Made by a program: the position numbers and the translations under genes | Part shown: piece by piece, positions 35,192 through 43,785 of the stretch | Position numbering within the stretch: position 1 is the first letter of the stretch | Layout: every line of letters begins with the position of its first letter | From: a virus | Virus record (IMG/VR): IMGVR_UViG_3300029953_000018 | Coordinates: 20,498-84,497 of that record | Strand: one strand, 5' to 3' | Length of the DNA: 64,000 nt | The notes under the pieces: generated by a model | What the model saw: the letters and a program-made list of their open reading frames with translations, nothing else | Told to the model about the DNA's origin: nothing | The model's database searches: none

Positions 35192-36073
35192 ATGCTGGAT
35201 GCATTTCTGAACGTGTTGGTGAAGAAAGCTTCGGACAAGAAAACCGAAGATGAGTTGACGGCGCATCTGACGCGCTTGCCTCTGAACGAGATTCAAAAGA
35301 TTGCGCGGCTGGGCTCGGTTAAGAAGGCATTCTGCGGCGACGGTGACGATGGGAAGTGGCTCGCGCGCTACGAAGACACGGCGCTGTATGAGAAAGCGTT
35401 GGCGCTTGAGGAAGAGCTGCTCAAGATCGAAGCGCAGCGCATTGAGCGTCGGTTGAAGCCGGAACCCGAGATCGACAACCTCTATGCCCAAGAGGACATG
35501 GTTCGGTTGAAGAAGCGGCAACTGGACCTCGAGTTGTCCAAGCTGCGCGCGGGGGGCGAGGCGGAGCCGGCGGCAAACGATCTGGAAGAAGAAAACGATC
35601 TGGAAGAAGAGGAAGAGCCGGCAGCGGAAGACGGAAGCATGAAGTCCGCGCATTTGGCCTTCGTGCGTAAGCTGGCGGCGTGCTCGGATCCCACCCAGGG
35701 GCTGAAGGCGCCCGCGGTAAAGCGACCCCCGGTTCCTTCGATGGCCGTGAAGACAGCGAGTGTCCTGCGCCCCTTTCTTCCGGCCTTCCCAGGACTGCCC
35801 AAGGAAGCGTGCTTCGATCTGGCGGGGCGAGCGTTGGCGCACGCAGAGGCACAGCAAGCATCTTTGCGCGCCAAGCATGCGGGCATCGGCGGCGCTATCA
35901 AGGGCGCGCTGCGCGAAGGGGCCATTCAAGGGGGTACGGGTGCAGCCGGGGGCGCCCTTGGAGGCGCATTGTTTGGTGGTGTTGGGGCTTTACCCGGGGC
36001 TGCCATCGGAGGCGCCGGCGGCGCTATCAACGGTATTATTTCAGGCGCAGCCAAAGGTTTTAACGACAAGTAG
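35192..36073 (+). CDS. Glycine-zipper virion protein with KTASV motif
   Basis: 293 residues. The first half is helical and charged, with a coiled coil (EKALALEEELLKIEAQRIE) and a Glu-rich linker. VKTASVLRPFLPAF follows near residue 190. The last 60 residues form a glycine zipper starting KHAGIGGAIKGALREG and ending GGAINGIISGAAKGF. Its opening copies the KAAGIGGAITGAL start of a zipper in the gene at 26905. It lies ten bases after the ferritin-like gene. Possibly part of the same internal or ejected set. Confidence 0.55.
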   Translation: MLDAFLNVLVKKASDKKTEDELTAHLTRLPLNEIQKIARLGSVKKAFCGDGDDGKWLARYEDTALYEKALALEEELLKIEAQRIERRLKPEPEIDNLYAQEDMVRLKKRQLDLELSKLRAGGEAEPAANDLEEENDLEEEEEPAAEDGSMKSAHLAFVRKLAACSDPTQGLKAPAVKRPPVPSMAVKTASVLRPFLPAFPGLPKEACFDLAGRALAHAEAQQASLRAKHAGIGGAIKGALREGAIQGGTGAAGGALGGALFGGVGALPGAAIGGAGGAINGIISGAAKGFNDK

Positions 36074-36083
36074 GGCTCCCTAA

Positions 36084-36986
36084 ATGCCGGGTTTGGCGAT
36101 TACTAAAGCGCGCGTTCTGTCGTTGTCCCTCGACTACAACCAGTTAACTTGGGAAGTCGGAGATACAGCGGAAGACCTTCTTGATTACACCTTTCTTGTT
36201 CTGCGCGCTGAGTCCGCCTCGGGCCCCTTCGACCCCATTTCGCAGGAGCTCGAAGACGCGTTCTTGTTCATCGACAACCTGGTCAAGGTTGGGAATATCT
36301 ACCGGCAGTACCACTACAAGATCCAGATCCGTAATAAGCAAACCGGGGAAGTTAAGCTTTACGGACCCTACGCTAAGACCCCCGAGCCGACGCTCATCGC
36401 TCAGGAATTGCGGCTGCATCTGAACCTGCTGATGCACGAGTTCATCGGGCGCCGCTGTTGGCTTTTACCCGTGCGTACGTTTGGGCAGCGTTGTGCAGAT
36501 TGCTGGAACCCCCGCCTTCAAAAGCGGAAGTTCAGTGGTTGTCGTAGCTGCTTCGATACGTCGTTTGTACGGGGGTACCACAAGCCTATTGAAATTTGGG
36601 TCAGCATTGATCCAACACCGGCCAATCAACAGCCGACCAACTCGGGTAAGCTTCAGCAGCAATCCACCACAGGGCGCATGTCGTTTTACCCACCGGTAAA
36701 ACCCGATGACGTGCTGGTTGAACCCGAGAATATTCGGTGGACCGTGCGTACTATTTCCACCACGCAAGAACAGCGCGCGGTGGTGACGCAAGAGCTTCAG
36801 ATGCGGCGTGCTGAGACGACGGACATGGAGTACCTCATCCCCTTGGATTTGGGGGCGCCCATGCAAGACTTGTTTTATACCCCTGCTCGCAATTACACGA
36901 ACCCGACCACACTGACGGATTTGCCTAAAGACGACATCGACTTCGAGGGGATCTATTCCCTGTACCCCCCGTGGTACGGTCGTTAG
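36084..36986 (+). CDS. Neck or baseplate protein with fibronectin-III-like domain and zinc ribbon
   Basis: 300 residues. Residues about 10-95 read like an Ig/FnIII-type sandwich (DYTFLVLRAESASGPFDPIS; QYHYKIQIRNKQTGE). A Cys4 unit, CADC...CRSC, follows near 138-158. The C-terminal 130 residues are beta-rich and end in IYSLYPPWYGR. It sits between internal-protein genes and the sheath, where connector and tail-terminator genes are expected. Confidence 0.5.
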   Translation: MPGLAITKARVLSLSLDYNQLTWEVGDTAEDLLDYTFLVLRAESASGPFDPISQELEDAFLFIDNLVKVGNIYRQYHYKIQIRNKQTGEVKLYGPYAKTPEPTLIAQELRLHLNLLMHEFIGRRCWLLPVRTFGQRCADCWNPRLQKRKFSGCRSCFDTSFVRGYHKPIEIWVSIDPTPANQQPTNSGKLQQQSTTGRMSFYPPVKPDDVLVEPENIRWTVRTISTTQEQRAVVTQELQMRRAETTDMEYLIPLDLGAPMQDLFYTPARNYTNPTTLTDLPKDDIDFEGIYSLYPPWYGR

Positions 36987-37394
36987 GTGATGAACGAGCT
37001 TTTCTACGCTGCTTTCGCTGATGAGCTCGTGAAGATTGCCGAGGCGGATGCCGTAACAGACGCTGCGTCGGCGGTGAATGAAGGGCAAACGCCACCCCCT
37101 TATCGAGAACACCCGGCGTTGACGCTGGCGAAGGGGGTCGGTGGCTACGCCCTTGGCGCGGGGGCAGGGTACGTGGGTATGCACGGCCTGAACCGCGGTA
37201 TCCAGGCGTTGGGGGGTGATGGGTTACCCCTCGCCGTAATGAAATACGGCCCCCCGGTAGCGGCGGGCGCCGCGGGTCTTGGGTTTGGGTTGTTGCAGCA
37301 CCGTATGATGGATCGTCTAAAGAAGTCGGGGGCACCCCCGCAGAACCCCCTGACGGAGCCACACGGTGGACTCGATCAAGACCCCGAAATTTGA
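36987..37394 (+). CDS. Small glycine-rich membrane-type virion protein
   Basis: 135 residues; a GTG at 36987 or the ATG at 36990 can start it. The N-terminal helix FYAAFADELVKIAEAD is like the leaders of other late proteins. Two Gly/Ala-rich segments follow (KGVGGYALGAGAGYVGMHGL; VAAGAAGLGFGLLQHRMM), each long enough to span a membrane. The last 29 bases overlap the next gene. Confidence 0.5.
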   Translation: MMNELFYAAFADELVKIAEADAVTDAASAVNEGQTPPPYREHPALTLAKGVGGYALGAGAGYVGMHGLNRGIQALGGDGLPLAVMKYGPPVAAGAAGLGFGLLQHRMMDRLKKSGAPPQNPLTEPHGGLDQDPEI

Positions 37395-38247
37395 GGACAC
37401 GAGCGCCTTTCCCGGAAGCTTCAAGTACACCCCGCTCGAAGCCCTAAGAAACCTATTCGTCGGGTTCATGCAGGGCTTGTTCAATGCAGCGCCCCCAGGG
37501 GCGTATCACTGGGATCCCGACCCGGCGACCACGGACATCATCATTCAGGATGAAGCGCCGGTAAAGACTGAGGTGATGCAGCGCCGACCGCTCATCACGC
37601 TGACCCGGGGACCCATCCAGTTCTATTCCTTTGGAATGGACGATTTGCTTCAGTACGACGCGGCCATCAATCGTAAGACCAAGAGCATCTTGGCGACGGG
37701 TACGATGACGATCAATTGTTGTTCGCGCGTACCGCTTGAGGTCGAGAATATTGGCTGGGTTGTAGCGGAGCACATCTGGCTTTTGCGCGACCTTCTTCTA
37801 CAGCACGGCTTGTTCGATACGGGGCGCCAGATTCAGCTGGGGTCGCCCTCTCCCGCAGGGTCTATTATTGCGGATGACAATGGGGATACGTGGACGGCAG
37901 TAGCCATCAGTGTACCGTTTCAATTTGTGCGTACGAGTGCGTTTACACCCCTCGGAAAGCAGATCGTTCAAAGCATCGAGCACCGCATGCGCACGCAATT
38001 TCCGGCGCCTACTACCGTGGGGGGTCCCCCGCCGTACAACGGGTTTGACCGTCCGTTTGCCGTGCATCCGGTACCCGTGCCGCCTCTTATCAATGCCCCC
38101 GATGCCCACGGGGGTACGGCTACGTTTTCGAACAGGCCCACCTTTCTGCCAAAGCAGCGGCACCCCCTCGACCCGACGCGGGAAGTGTACGTACGAACGG
38201 TGCGCCCCTTCCGTGCGGGTAGCCTGCAGCTACCCTCTTCTCTGTAG
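37366..38247 (+). CDS. Probable tail terminator or connector protein
   Basis: 293 residues from a GTG start. It has a mixed fold: helical opening (TPLEALRNLFVGFMQGLF), strand-rich middle (RPLITLTRGPIQFYSF; GTMTINCCSRVPLEVENIG), a helix (EHIWLLRDLLLQHG), then a sandwich-like end. Strand-helix proteins just upstream of the sheath gene are often tail terminators. The C-terminus is Pro-rich and likely extended. No family confirmed. Confidence 0.5.
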   Translation: MDSIKTPKFEDTSAFPGSFKYTPLEALRNLFVGFMQGLFNAAPPGAYHWDPDPATTDIIIQDEAPVKTEVMQRRPLITLTRGPIQFYSFGMDDLLQYDAAINRKTKSILATGTMTINCCSRVPLEVENIGWVVAEHIWLLRDLLLQHGLFDTGRQIQLGSPSPAGSIIADDNGDTWTAVAISVPFQFVRTSAFTPLGKQIVQSIEHRMRTQFPAPTTVGGPPPYNGFDRPFAVHPVPVPPLINAPDAHGGTATFSNRPTFLPKQRHPLDPTREVYVRTVRPFRAGSLQLPSSL

Positions 38248-38326
38248 TGCAATTCCCATACACGCGCGCCGCGTGGAAGAATCGCTGAAGTAGCAGAGCA
38301 CTTACGCATCCAAAGGAGCGCGCTAC

Positions 38327-41300
38327 ATGGCGAATAGTACACCGGCGTCTATCCCGCGCCCCGGCACCCAGGTCATCCAACAATTTAGGGCGGTAACGCC
38401 CACGGTCATCACGCCCACGCTCGTGCCCAACGTGGTCGGCGTGTGCAAGCAGATTGTGGATTTGCTCGTGACCGACAGTACCGGCGGGCAGACCCTCAAT
38501 GCTGATGCGCTGATTGACCTTCCGGCCTTTTTCTTTTCGGCGGCTGCTACCGGAAGCCCTCCCGTATACACGGGTCTCGATGGGCTTCAATTGGCGGTGA
38601 GCATCAACGAGTCGGTTGAGGTTGATTTGCCGTTCTCGGACCCTTCGGCGGAGGGGTTGACCCCTGCGACCATGGTGTCGCAGATCATGGCCGCTTTGAG
38701 TCAGCAGGGCGTAACGTCGGCCCAGGCTATCCTGGTCAGCGACACCTACTTCGAATTTGCGACCCTCGGTAAAGGGCAGTTTGAATCCATCACCATCCTT
38801 GACACGACGTCGCCTGTGGTTGCATCGGCACTCGGAATTGGTATCGGGCAGACCTACCTGGGCGTTTCCAACTACAATCAGTACACGCTGACCATTCCGG
38901 AAGAAGCCTTTCCCGATCCGCGCAATAACCTGGCGGAGTTGGTGATTGAGCAAAACACCGTGCGCGTGTTCCTGGCAACGGGGCACAGCACGGACATCAC
39001 GGAAGCCACGCGAACGGCGTCGTTCCTGATGAAAGGAACCGTGGCCATTTCGGGGTCCGTGCAATCCCCCACGGATTTGTCGGGCCTGGTGTACCCCACG
39101 GCCATTGGCACGAAGAACCTCATTATCAACGTGGACAATGGTACTGACCAGACGATCGCGTTCACGAGCCCCGCAAGTGACACGGCGTTTTTGAGTCAGC
39201 TCCAAGCGGGCTTGTCCGGCGCAACGCCGTCGCTGGTCTCGGGTAAGTTTTTGGAGATCACCAGCAACAGCGAGGGTGCGAATAGCTCCGTTACGATCCG
39301 CCCGGCAAGCACGCTTTTGACCACGAACGGCGGGCCCCTGTCCTTTCCCGTTTTGGCAGGTACTGGGACAAGTATCGCGGCTGTAAGCGATGGCAGCGGC
39401 GGCGCCTACACCTCGCTTCTGGATTTCGCTAGCATGAACTTTACGGCGGCAGCGACGCACGCGGTGTTGACCGCCTCGGCCCCCCCGACGTTCTCTGCGC
39501 TGACCACTGGCAGCACGTTGATTCTGAGCGATGGGCATGCGCCGCAGACCATCACGTTTGCGGGTAACGAGACTACGGTGGTGGGGGCGACCAACAGCCT
39601 ACAAGCCACCATTCAGGCGCTGGTGGGTACCGAAACGGGCGGCAACGTTGTGGTGTCTTCGACAGGGGGCGCGCTGACGTTGACCAATGAAACCGTTGGC
39701 GATGAGTCGATGCTCCAAATTGTTGGGGGCACGGCCTTGGCGGCGCTCGACCCGGGTACAACGCCCACGTTGATCGCCGGTGCGCAGACCAACGGTAACC
39801 CCTTCCCTCCCCAGGCCGGCGACCAGATTTGGATCGACGGGACGTTGTTCGCGTTGGTGAACAAGGTGGCACCGGGGGGCATCACCACGCGTCTCAAGAT
39901 CAACCAGCAGGTACCGATCAGTACGAATGTCGGTACGAGCTTCTACATTGAAGCGCAGAACCTGGTGTCCCCCGCGCCCCCGAATCGACCCACGCCTGAC
40001 TTGGTGGTGGATCTTACGGACAACATCACCATCAAGCACAGTCTCCTGCGCGACTTCGTGGGAAACCCTCTGGCGGTTCAGGCCCCTATTTACGTGGCGT
40101 ACACAGCGCTTCGGCTCGACACTACGGCCTTGGCAACGAACCCGGGTCTTTTGCGCTTCGGCAATACCACGGACCTCGAGGCGGCGATCGGGCCAACGAC
40201 CGCGGACAATCCGCTGGCGCTCGGGATGTACTTCGCACTCATCAATGGGCCCGGCATTCAAGTAACGGGATTGGGCGTCGACGCAATTGCATCCGAAGAG
40301 CCCTTCGGTACCGTCGAAGCGTTCACGAGGGCCGCGGAATACCTCGAGGGCTTCGAGGTGTACGCCATTGCGCTTCTAACCCATGACGAGTCCGTGGCGC
40401 AGGTGTTCAACACCCACGTACAGTTTATGAGTCAGCCCGAGCAACACGGCGAGCGCATCTTGCTGTGGAACCCGGTCATCCCCACCAACGCGCTCGACAC
40501 ATTGATTACGAGTGGCACCAACGGTGACGGGCTGAGTACCATCACGTTCGATACCAAGATCACGAGCCTGAGCACGCTCTTGCAAGCGGCGGGTGTTAGC
40601 CCGGTGGGAACCATCCCGGTGGCGTCCGGGTTGTTCCTAGCTCTGGCCGCGGATGGGAACAATTACTCGATCGCCAGCATCGTGGGCTCCCGCGTTACGG
40701 TGCGCGTGAGCGCGGGTAGCTTCCCCAACGGTTCGAACGACGATGGCTTCTATGCAGAGAACGTTCTGCCTTCGCCGCTCATTGGGGAATTGTTCTCGAT
40801 TCGTGTGCGGGGACTGCCCCTCGTGACGCTGGCGGGAACCCCCGATAAGAATGCGATTGCAGCCAATGTCAACGCCATGGGGCAGTCGTTTCAGAACCGT
40901 CGGTTTTGGATGACGCTTCCCGATCGGTGTGTGGCCACCATCTCGGGCGTCAGCCAGGTCCTCGACGGCTTCTACATGAACGCGGCTACCGCCGGCGCGA
41001 TCGGGCAGCAGCCGCCACAGCAGTCCTTTACCCAGTTCCCCATCACGGGGTTCACCGGGGTGAAGGGTAGCAACGATACGTACAGCGAGAGCCAGCTGAA
41101 CGTGATGGCAGGCGGTGGCGCCTACATCTTTGTGCAGGATGTTGCGAACGCGCCCATCTATGCACGCATGGCGCTGACAACGGATTTGACCAGTGTCGAA
41201 ACCCGCACGGACTCCGTGACCAAGATCGTCGACTTCACTGCGAAGTTCGTTCGGGGGAGCCTGAAGAACTTCATCGGGCGCTTCAATATCACGCAGGGCT

Positions 41301-41485
41301 TTTTGGATACCCTGGGCACCGTGGGTCAGGGGCTCTTCGGCTTCCTTACGGAGAACGGCGTGTTGATTGGGGGAAGCCTCGACAATATCATCCAGGATGA
41401 GAACAACCGAGACACGGTCATCATGGATTCGACGTTGGATGTTCCTATTCCGTGCAACTACCTAAAATTGACCTTACTCATTTGA
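38327..41485 (+). CDS. Tail sheath protein, unusually large
   Basis: 1052 residues, with an AAAGGAG ribosome site. The N-terminus has the sheath-type PRPGTQVIQQFRA. The C-terminal 350 residues carry the conserved sheath end: NAMGQSFQNRRFWMTLPDR, APIYARMALTTDLTSVETRTDSVTKIVDFTAKFVRGSLKNFIG and a final strand, IPCNYLKLTLLI. Between them, residues about 88-170, 264-328 and 396-470 look like three copies of one strand-helix-strand unit, likely forming the outer surface. The sheath contracts to drive the tube through the envelope. Confidence 0.85.
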   Translation: MANSTPASIPRPGTQVIQQFRAVTPTVITPTLVPNVVGVCKQIVDLLVTDSTGGQTLNADALIDLPAFFFSAAATGSPPVYTGLDGLQLAVSINESVEVDLPFSDPSAEGLTPATMVSQIMAALSQQGVTSAQAILVSDTYFEFATLGKGQFESITILDTTSPVVASALGIGIGQTYLGVSNYNQYTLTIPEEAFPDPRNNLAELVIEQNTVRVFLATGHSTDITEATRTASFLMKGTVAISGSVQSPTDLSGLVYPTAIGTKNLIINVDNGTDQTIAFTSPASDTAFLSQLQAGLSGATPSLVSGKFLEITSNSEGANSSVTIRPASTLLTTNGGPLSFPVLAGTGTSIAAVSDGSGGAYTSLLDFASMNFTAAATHAVLTASAPPTFSALTTGSTLILSDGHAPQTITFAGNETTVVGATNSLQATIQALVGTETGGNVVVSSTGGALTLTNETVGDESMLQIVGGTALAALDPGTTPTLIAGAQTNGNPFPPQAGDQIWIDGTLFALVNKVAPGGITTRLKINQQVPISTNVGTSFYIEAQNLVSPAPPNRPTPDLVVDLTDNITIKHSLLRDFVGNPLAVQAPIYVAYTALRLDTTALATNPGLLRFGNTTDLEAAIGPTTADNPLALGMYFALINGPGIQVTGLGVDAIASEEPFGTVEAFTRAAEYLEGFEVYAIALLTHDESVAQVFNTHVQFMSQPEQHGERILLWNPVIPTNALDTLITSGTNGDGLSTITFDTKITSLSTLLQAAGVSPVGTIPVASGLFLALAADGNNYSIASIVGSRVTVRVSAGSFPNGSNDDGFYAENVLPSPLIGELFSIRVRGLPLVTLAGTPDKNAIAANVNAMGQSFQNRRFWMTLPDRCVATISGVSQVLDGFYMNAATAGAIGQQPPQQSFTQFPITGFTGVKGSNDTYSESQLNVMAGGGAYIFVQDVANAPIYARMALTTDLTSVETRTDSVTKIVDFTAKFVRGSLKNFIGRFNITQGFLDTLGTVGQGLFGFLTENGVLIGGSLDNIIQDENNRDTVIMDSTLDVPIPCNYLKLTLLI

Positions 41486-41489
41486 TCTA

Positions 41490-41548
41490 ATGCGGCGCGT
41501 GCTCGATGCGCCGCATAAGAGGAGCCCCACCCCGGGCTCCTCTTCTTT
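41490..41548 (+). terminator. Double-hairpin terminator after sheath gene
   Basis: The first stem is TGCGGCGC/GCGCCGCA (41491-41498 with 41508-41515). The second is a perfect 11-bp stem, AAGAGGAGCCC (41517-41527) with GGGCTCCTCTT (41534-41544), followed by CTTT. Strong termination is expected here. Confidence 0.85.
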
Positions 41549-41561
41549 AGCCTACCTTTGC

Positions 41562-41567
41562 TAGACT
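41562..41567 (+). promoter_or_regulatory. Candidate late promoter, TAGACT
   Basis: TAGACT follows the double terminator by 17 bases, repeating the terminator-then-TARRCT order seen at 18734 and 31342. Here no start codon lies six bases on; a message starting near 41574 would carry a short leader with TAGGAG before the GTG at 41594 and would continue into the tail tube gene. Confidence 0.45.
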
Positions 41568-41593
41568 CGAAGAGCTTTCGGTAGGAGCTCTAC

Positions 41594-41704
41594 GTGCTGG
41601 CAACGATTTACAATTCACCAAGCATAGCAACTACGCATGAGGAATTAGCGGTGCGCAATAATGCAACAACCCGCACGGTGAGTCGCGTGCTGAATGGCAA
41701 GTGA
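41594..41704 (+). CDS. 36-residue helix-turn-helix-like micro-protein
   Basis: A GTG start preceded by TAGGAG at proper spacing, ending at a TGA. The C-terminal half, HEELAVRNNATTRTVSRVLNGK, matches the pattern of a LacI-type helix-turn-helix (LAxxxxVSxxTVSRVLNG). Only this unit is present; there is no effector domain. It occupies the otherwise empty gap between sheath and tube genes. Short length makes this uncertain. Confidence 0.45.
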   Translation: MLATIYNSPSIATTHEELAVRNNATTRTVSRVLNGK

Positions 41705-41755
41705 CGAGGTAGAGGCCCAGCGGTCTCTTTTTAGCCATAGATTAGGAGGCGGACA

Positions 41756-42553
41756 TTGAGCGGGAATTACTCTGATTGGGCCCCGTACAATAACTACGTA
41801 CAGGCCGGGATGGTTGACGGCCAGTACGTCAACGCGGGCTTCATGCTATTGGCTGCAGGGCCGCCGCGTATCGCGAACATCGGCGGCGCGGCTTCCTTTG
41901 CGCAAGCCTTGAGTGGCAATGGTCAATCGGCCAATCAGATCGTGCTGCCCATTGGTGTACTGCAGAGCTTCAACGTCAGCCACAACCGGCAGTTCAGCCG
42001 TATCTTCGAAATCGGTTCCGAGCGAAGTTACTTCATCTCGGGGCGTACGGTAGGTCAGCTGAGTTTGGGGCGCGTGTACTACCACGGTGCGTCCCTCTTG
42101 CGCATTCTTTATGCGTACTACCAAGACGATATTGGACCGACCATCGTCCCGTCGATGTGGCCGAACGCGGGTTCTGCCTCAATGGCGAACCCCCACGACG
42201 TCATCATCCCGCCGGGGTACGAGAACCTTTACTTCAACCTCGCTTCAGACTTGTTCGCACAGCCCATCGGCATCTTGATGTACATCCGCGACATCAACCA
42301 AGATGCGCTCGGCGCCCTCTACTTCGAATCGAGTTACTTGCCGAATCACTCATTGGCTACGGATAGCCAAGGGGTTCTTCTGCAGGAGAACGTCGCGGTA
42401 CAGTTTGAGCGCGCAGTCCCTGTAGCTATCAGCGCGCTGACCCTTATTTCGACGGCATCCAACGCGGGGGGCTCGAATATGTCGAGTACCTTCCTTGGAA
42501 TTCCTGACGCGTCGACCCAGGCCAACGCGTCCACATCGGCCGCGGCGGCGTAA
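41756..42553 (+). CDS. Tail tube protein
   Basis: 265 residues from a TTG with TTAGGAGG upstream. The order after the sheath gene is the standard one. The middle, LPIGVLQSFNVSHNRQFSRIFEIGSERSYFISGRTVGQLSLGRVYY, fits the strand pattern of tube proteins, where an FEIGS-type phrase is common. The C-terminus is Ser/Ala-rich. Hexameric rings of this protein form the rigid inner tube. Confidence 0.75.
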   Translation: MSGNYSDWAPYNNYVQAGMVDGQYVNAGFMLLAAGPPRIANIGGAASFAQALSGNGQSANQIVLPIGVLQSFNVSHNRQFSRIFEIGSERSYFISGRTVGQLSLGRVYYHGASLLRILYAYYQDDIGPTIVPSMWPNAGSASMANPHDVIIPPGYENLYFNLASDLFAQPIGILMYIRDINQDALGALYFESSYLPNHSLATDSQGVLLQENVAVQFERAVPVAISALTLISTASNAGGSNMSSTFLGIPDASTQANASTSAAAA

Positions 42554-42562
42554 GGAACTCCC

Positions 42563-42949
42563 GTGTCCACGCCGTTCACGACAACGCTTACCGTTCAAAC
42601 GCCCATGGCGGCGGGGCAGCCGCCGCTCCCCATCGTGGCCGCTCTCTCCGCTGCTTATGACAGCCGCACCGAGTATCGACTGTCCTTTACAGTGTCGGGA
42701 ACCAAGACGCTCGACATGGGAACGTTGGGCCCCAACGGCGCTAAGCTTTTGCTGGTGACGATGGATGCCAGCGTTGACCCCACGGTTCAACCCGTGCTTC
42801 TTTCCCTTAATGGAGCCACACCCGGTATCGAAGTATCGCCCGGGGGGTTTTTTGCTTTAGGGAGTCCTCAGCCAACCACCGCCGGTGTCCTTTCCATCAC
42901 GATCACACACGCTTCCACCGCCGCTATGAGCGTGTGGGTTTTTGGATAA
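42563..42949 (+). CDS. Small beta-rich tail protein
   Basis: 128 residues from a GTG, almost entirely short strands with Thr, Val and Pro (TTLTVQTPM; EYRLSFTVSGTKTLDMG; GVLSITITHAS). It has few charges, like a beta-sandwich virion component or fibre-associated protein. Located ten bases after the tube gene. Family unknown. Confidence 0.55.
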   Translation: MSTPFTTTLTVQTPMAAGQPPLPIVAALSAAYDSRTEYRLSFTVSGTKTLDMGTLGPNGAKLLLVTMDASVDPTVQPVLLSLNGATPGIEVSPGGFFALGSPQPTTAGVLSITITHASTAAMSVWVFG

Positions 42950-42952
42950 CTT

Positions 42953-43441
42953 ATGCACCGTCAAGTCATCGAGCGCGTTACTGAAGTGGCTGCGGGGTCT
43001 GCTTCTAATGTAATCAAGGACAGTGTATTCGGCGCGCTGCTGACCGTAGCGGTCGTTTGCATCATTTGGTTGCTGAAGCGCTTGATGAGCGTGCAGGATC
43101 AGAGGGTCGAAGATCAAGTACGCGCCAACGAGATGATGGAGCACAGCCGCGAGAAGACATCTAGCCTGATTGCGCAAGTGAACCAAGCGTCCGTGGGGGT
43201 CAACGCGACGCTGGACAAATTGGTAGATGCGCAATGCGACAGCACGCGTTCGTTGGGCGATTTGCGCTCGTCTATTCAGTCATTACAGGTGACCACGGAC
43301 AGCGTCATCCGCGACGCTGTCCGTGGTCGGTCTCAACCGGAAGTCGCACCCATGTCGTCTGTTCGACAGGAGGTACCCCGCGGAGGGAGTTACTCGCATC
43401 TTGATCCTGGGTTGTACGACCGAGGAGAGAGAGGACGGTGA
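42953..43441 (+). CDS. Membrane-anchored coiled-coil protein
   Basis: 162 residues. A hydrophobic segment, about 26-42 (VFGALLTVAVVCIIWLL), is followed by basic residues and a long coiled coil with heptad-like spacing (residues 50-120). The tail is Arg/Gly-rich. The layout fits a small holin or spanin-like lysis protein, or a tail component; no enzyme gene for lysis is seen nearby. It ends in GTGA with the next gene. Confidence 0.5.
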   Translation: MHRQVIERVTEVAAGSASNVIKDSVFGALLTVAVVCIIWLLKRLMSVQDQRVEDQVRANEMMEHSREKTSSLIAQVNQASVGVNATLDKLVDAQCDSTRSLGDLRSSIQSLQVTTDSVIRDAVRGRSQPEVAPMSSVRQEVPRGGSYSHLDPGLYDRGERGR

Positions 43442-43785
43442 CTGTGATCGCCTTCTTGCAAAGGTTGACAGGGACGTCACGCCGTGGCGTACAAGAAAGT
43501 CAACGTTTTGAGCACAACATTCGTTGCGTTATTCAACAGGTCAAACAGTTGGAACGCTTGTGCGAGGACATGGATGGCGTCTGCCATCAAGTGGAAGAAA
43601 CGCAGAGGCGCATCCGTACGTCGCCCCGCTCCTCGGGCTACTCGGGGGAGCACGCTAAAACCATTCCGGCGTCCCGTCCGCCAGGAGAAGCAGAGTATGG
43701 AAACGCCGAACGAGAAGCGCCTATTACAGCGCGAGGGATGTCCCTTTGCGCGGCTGGACGAGAGCTCCCAGATCATCCGGCGTAA
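43438..43785 (+). CDS. Small coiled-coil protein
   Basis: 115 residues from a GTG overlapping the previous stop. Residues about 20-60 (EHNIRCVIQQVKQLERLCED) form a coiled coil with two Cys residues. The last 50 residues are Pro/Arg/Ser-rich and overlap the next gene by 89 bases, so the true C-terminus is less certain. No family recognised. Confidence 0.45.
   Translation: MTVIAFLQRLTGTSRRGVQESQRFEHNIRCVIQQVKQLERLCEDMDGVCHQVEETQRRIRTSPRSSGYSGEHAKTIPASRPPGEAEYGNAEREAPITARGMSLCAAGRELPDHPA

Noticed and set aside
34628-35929. Open frame of 433 codons on the minus strand
   Set aside because: Opposite the ferritin-like and glycine-zipper genes; low-complexity Arg/Leu/Gln composition typical of antisense reading.
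38120-39538. Open frame of 472 codons on the minus strand
   Set aside because: It lies opposite the sheath gene, is rich in Arg/Gly/His as antisense frames of GC-rich genes usually are, and has no motif.
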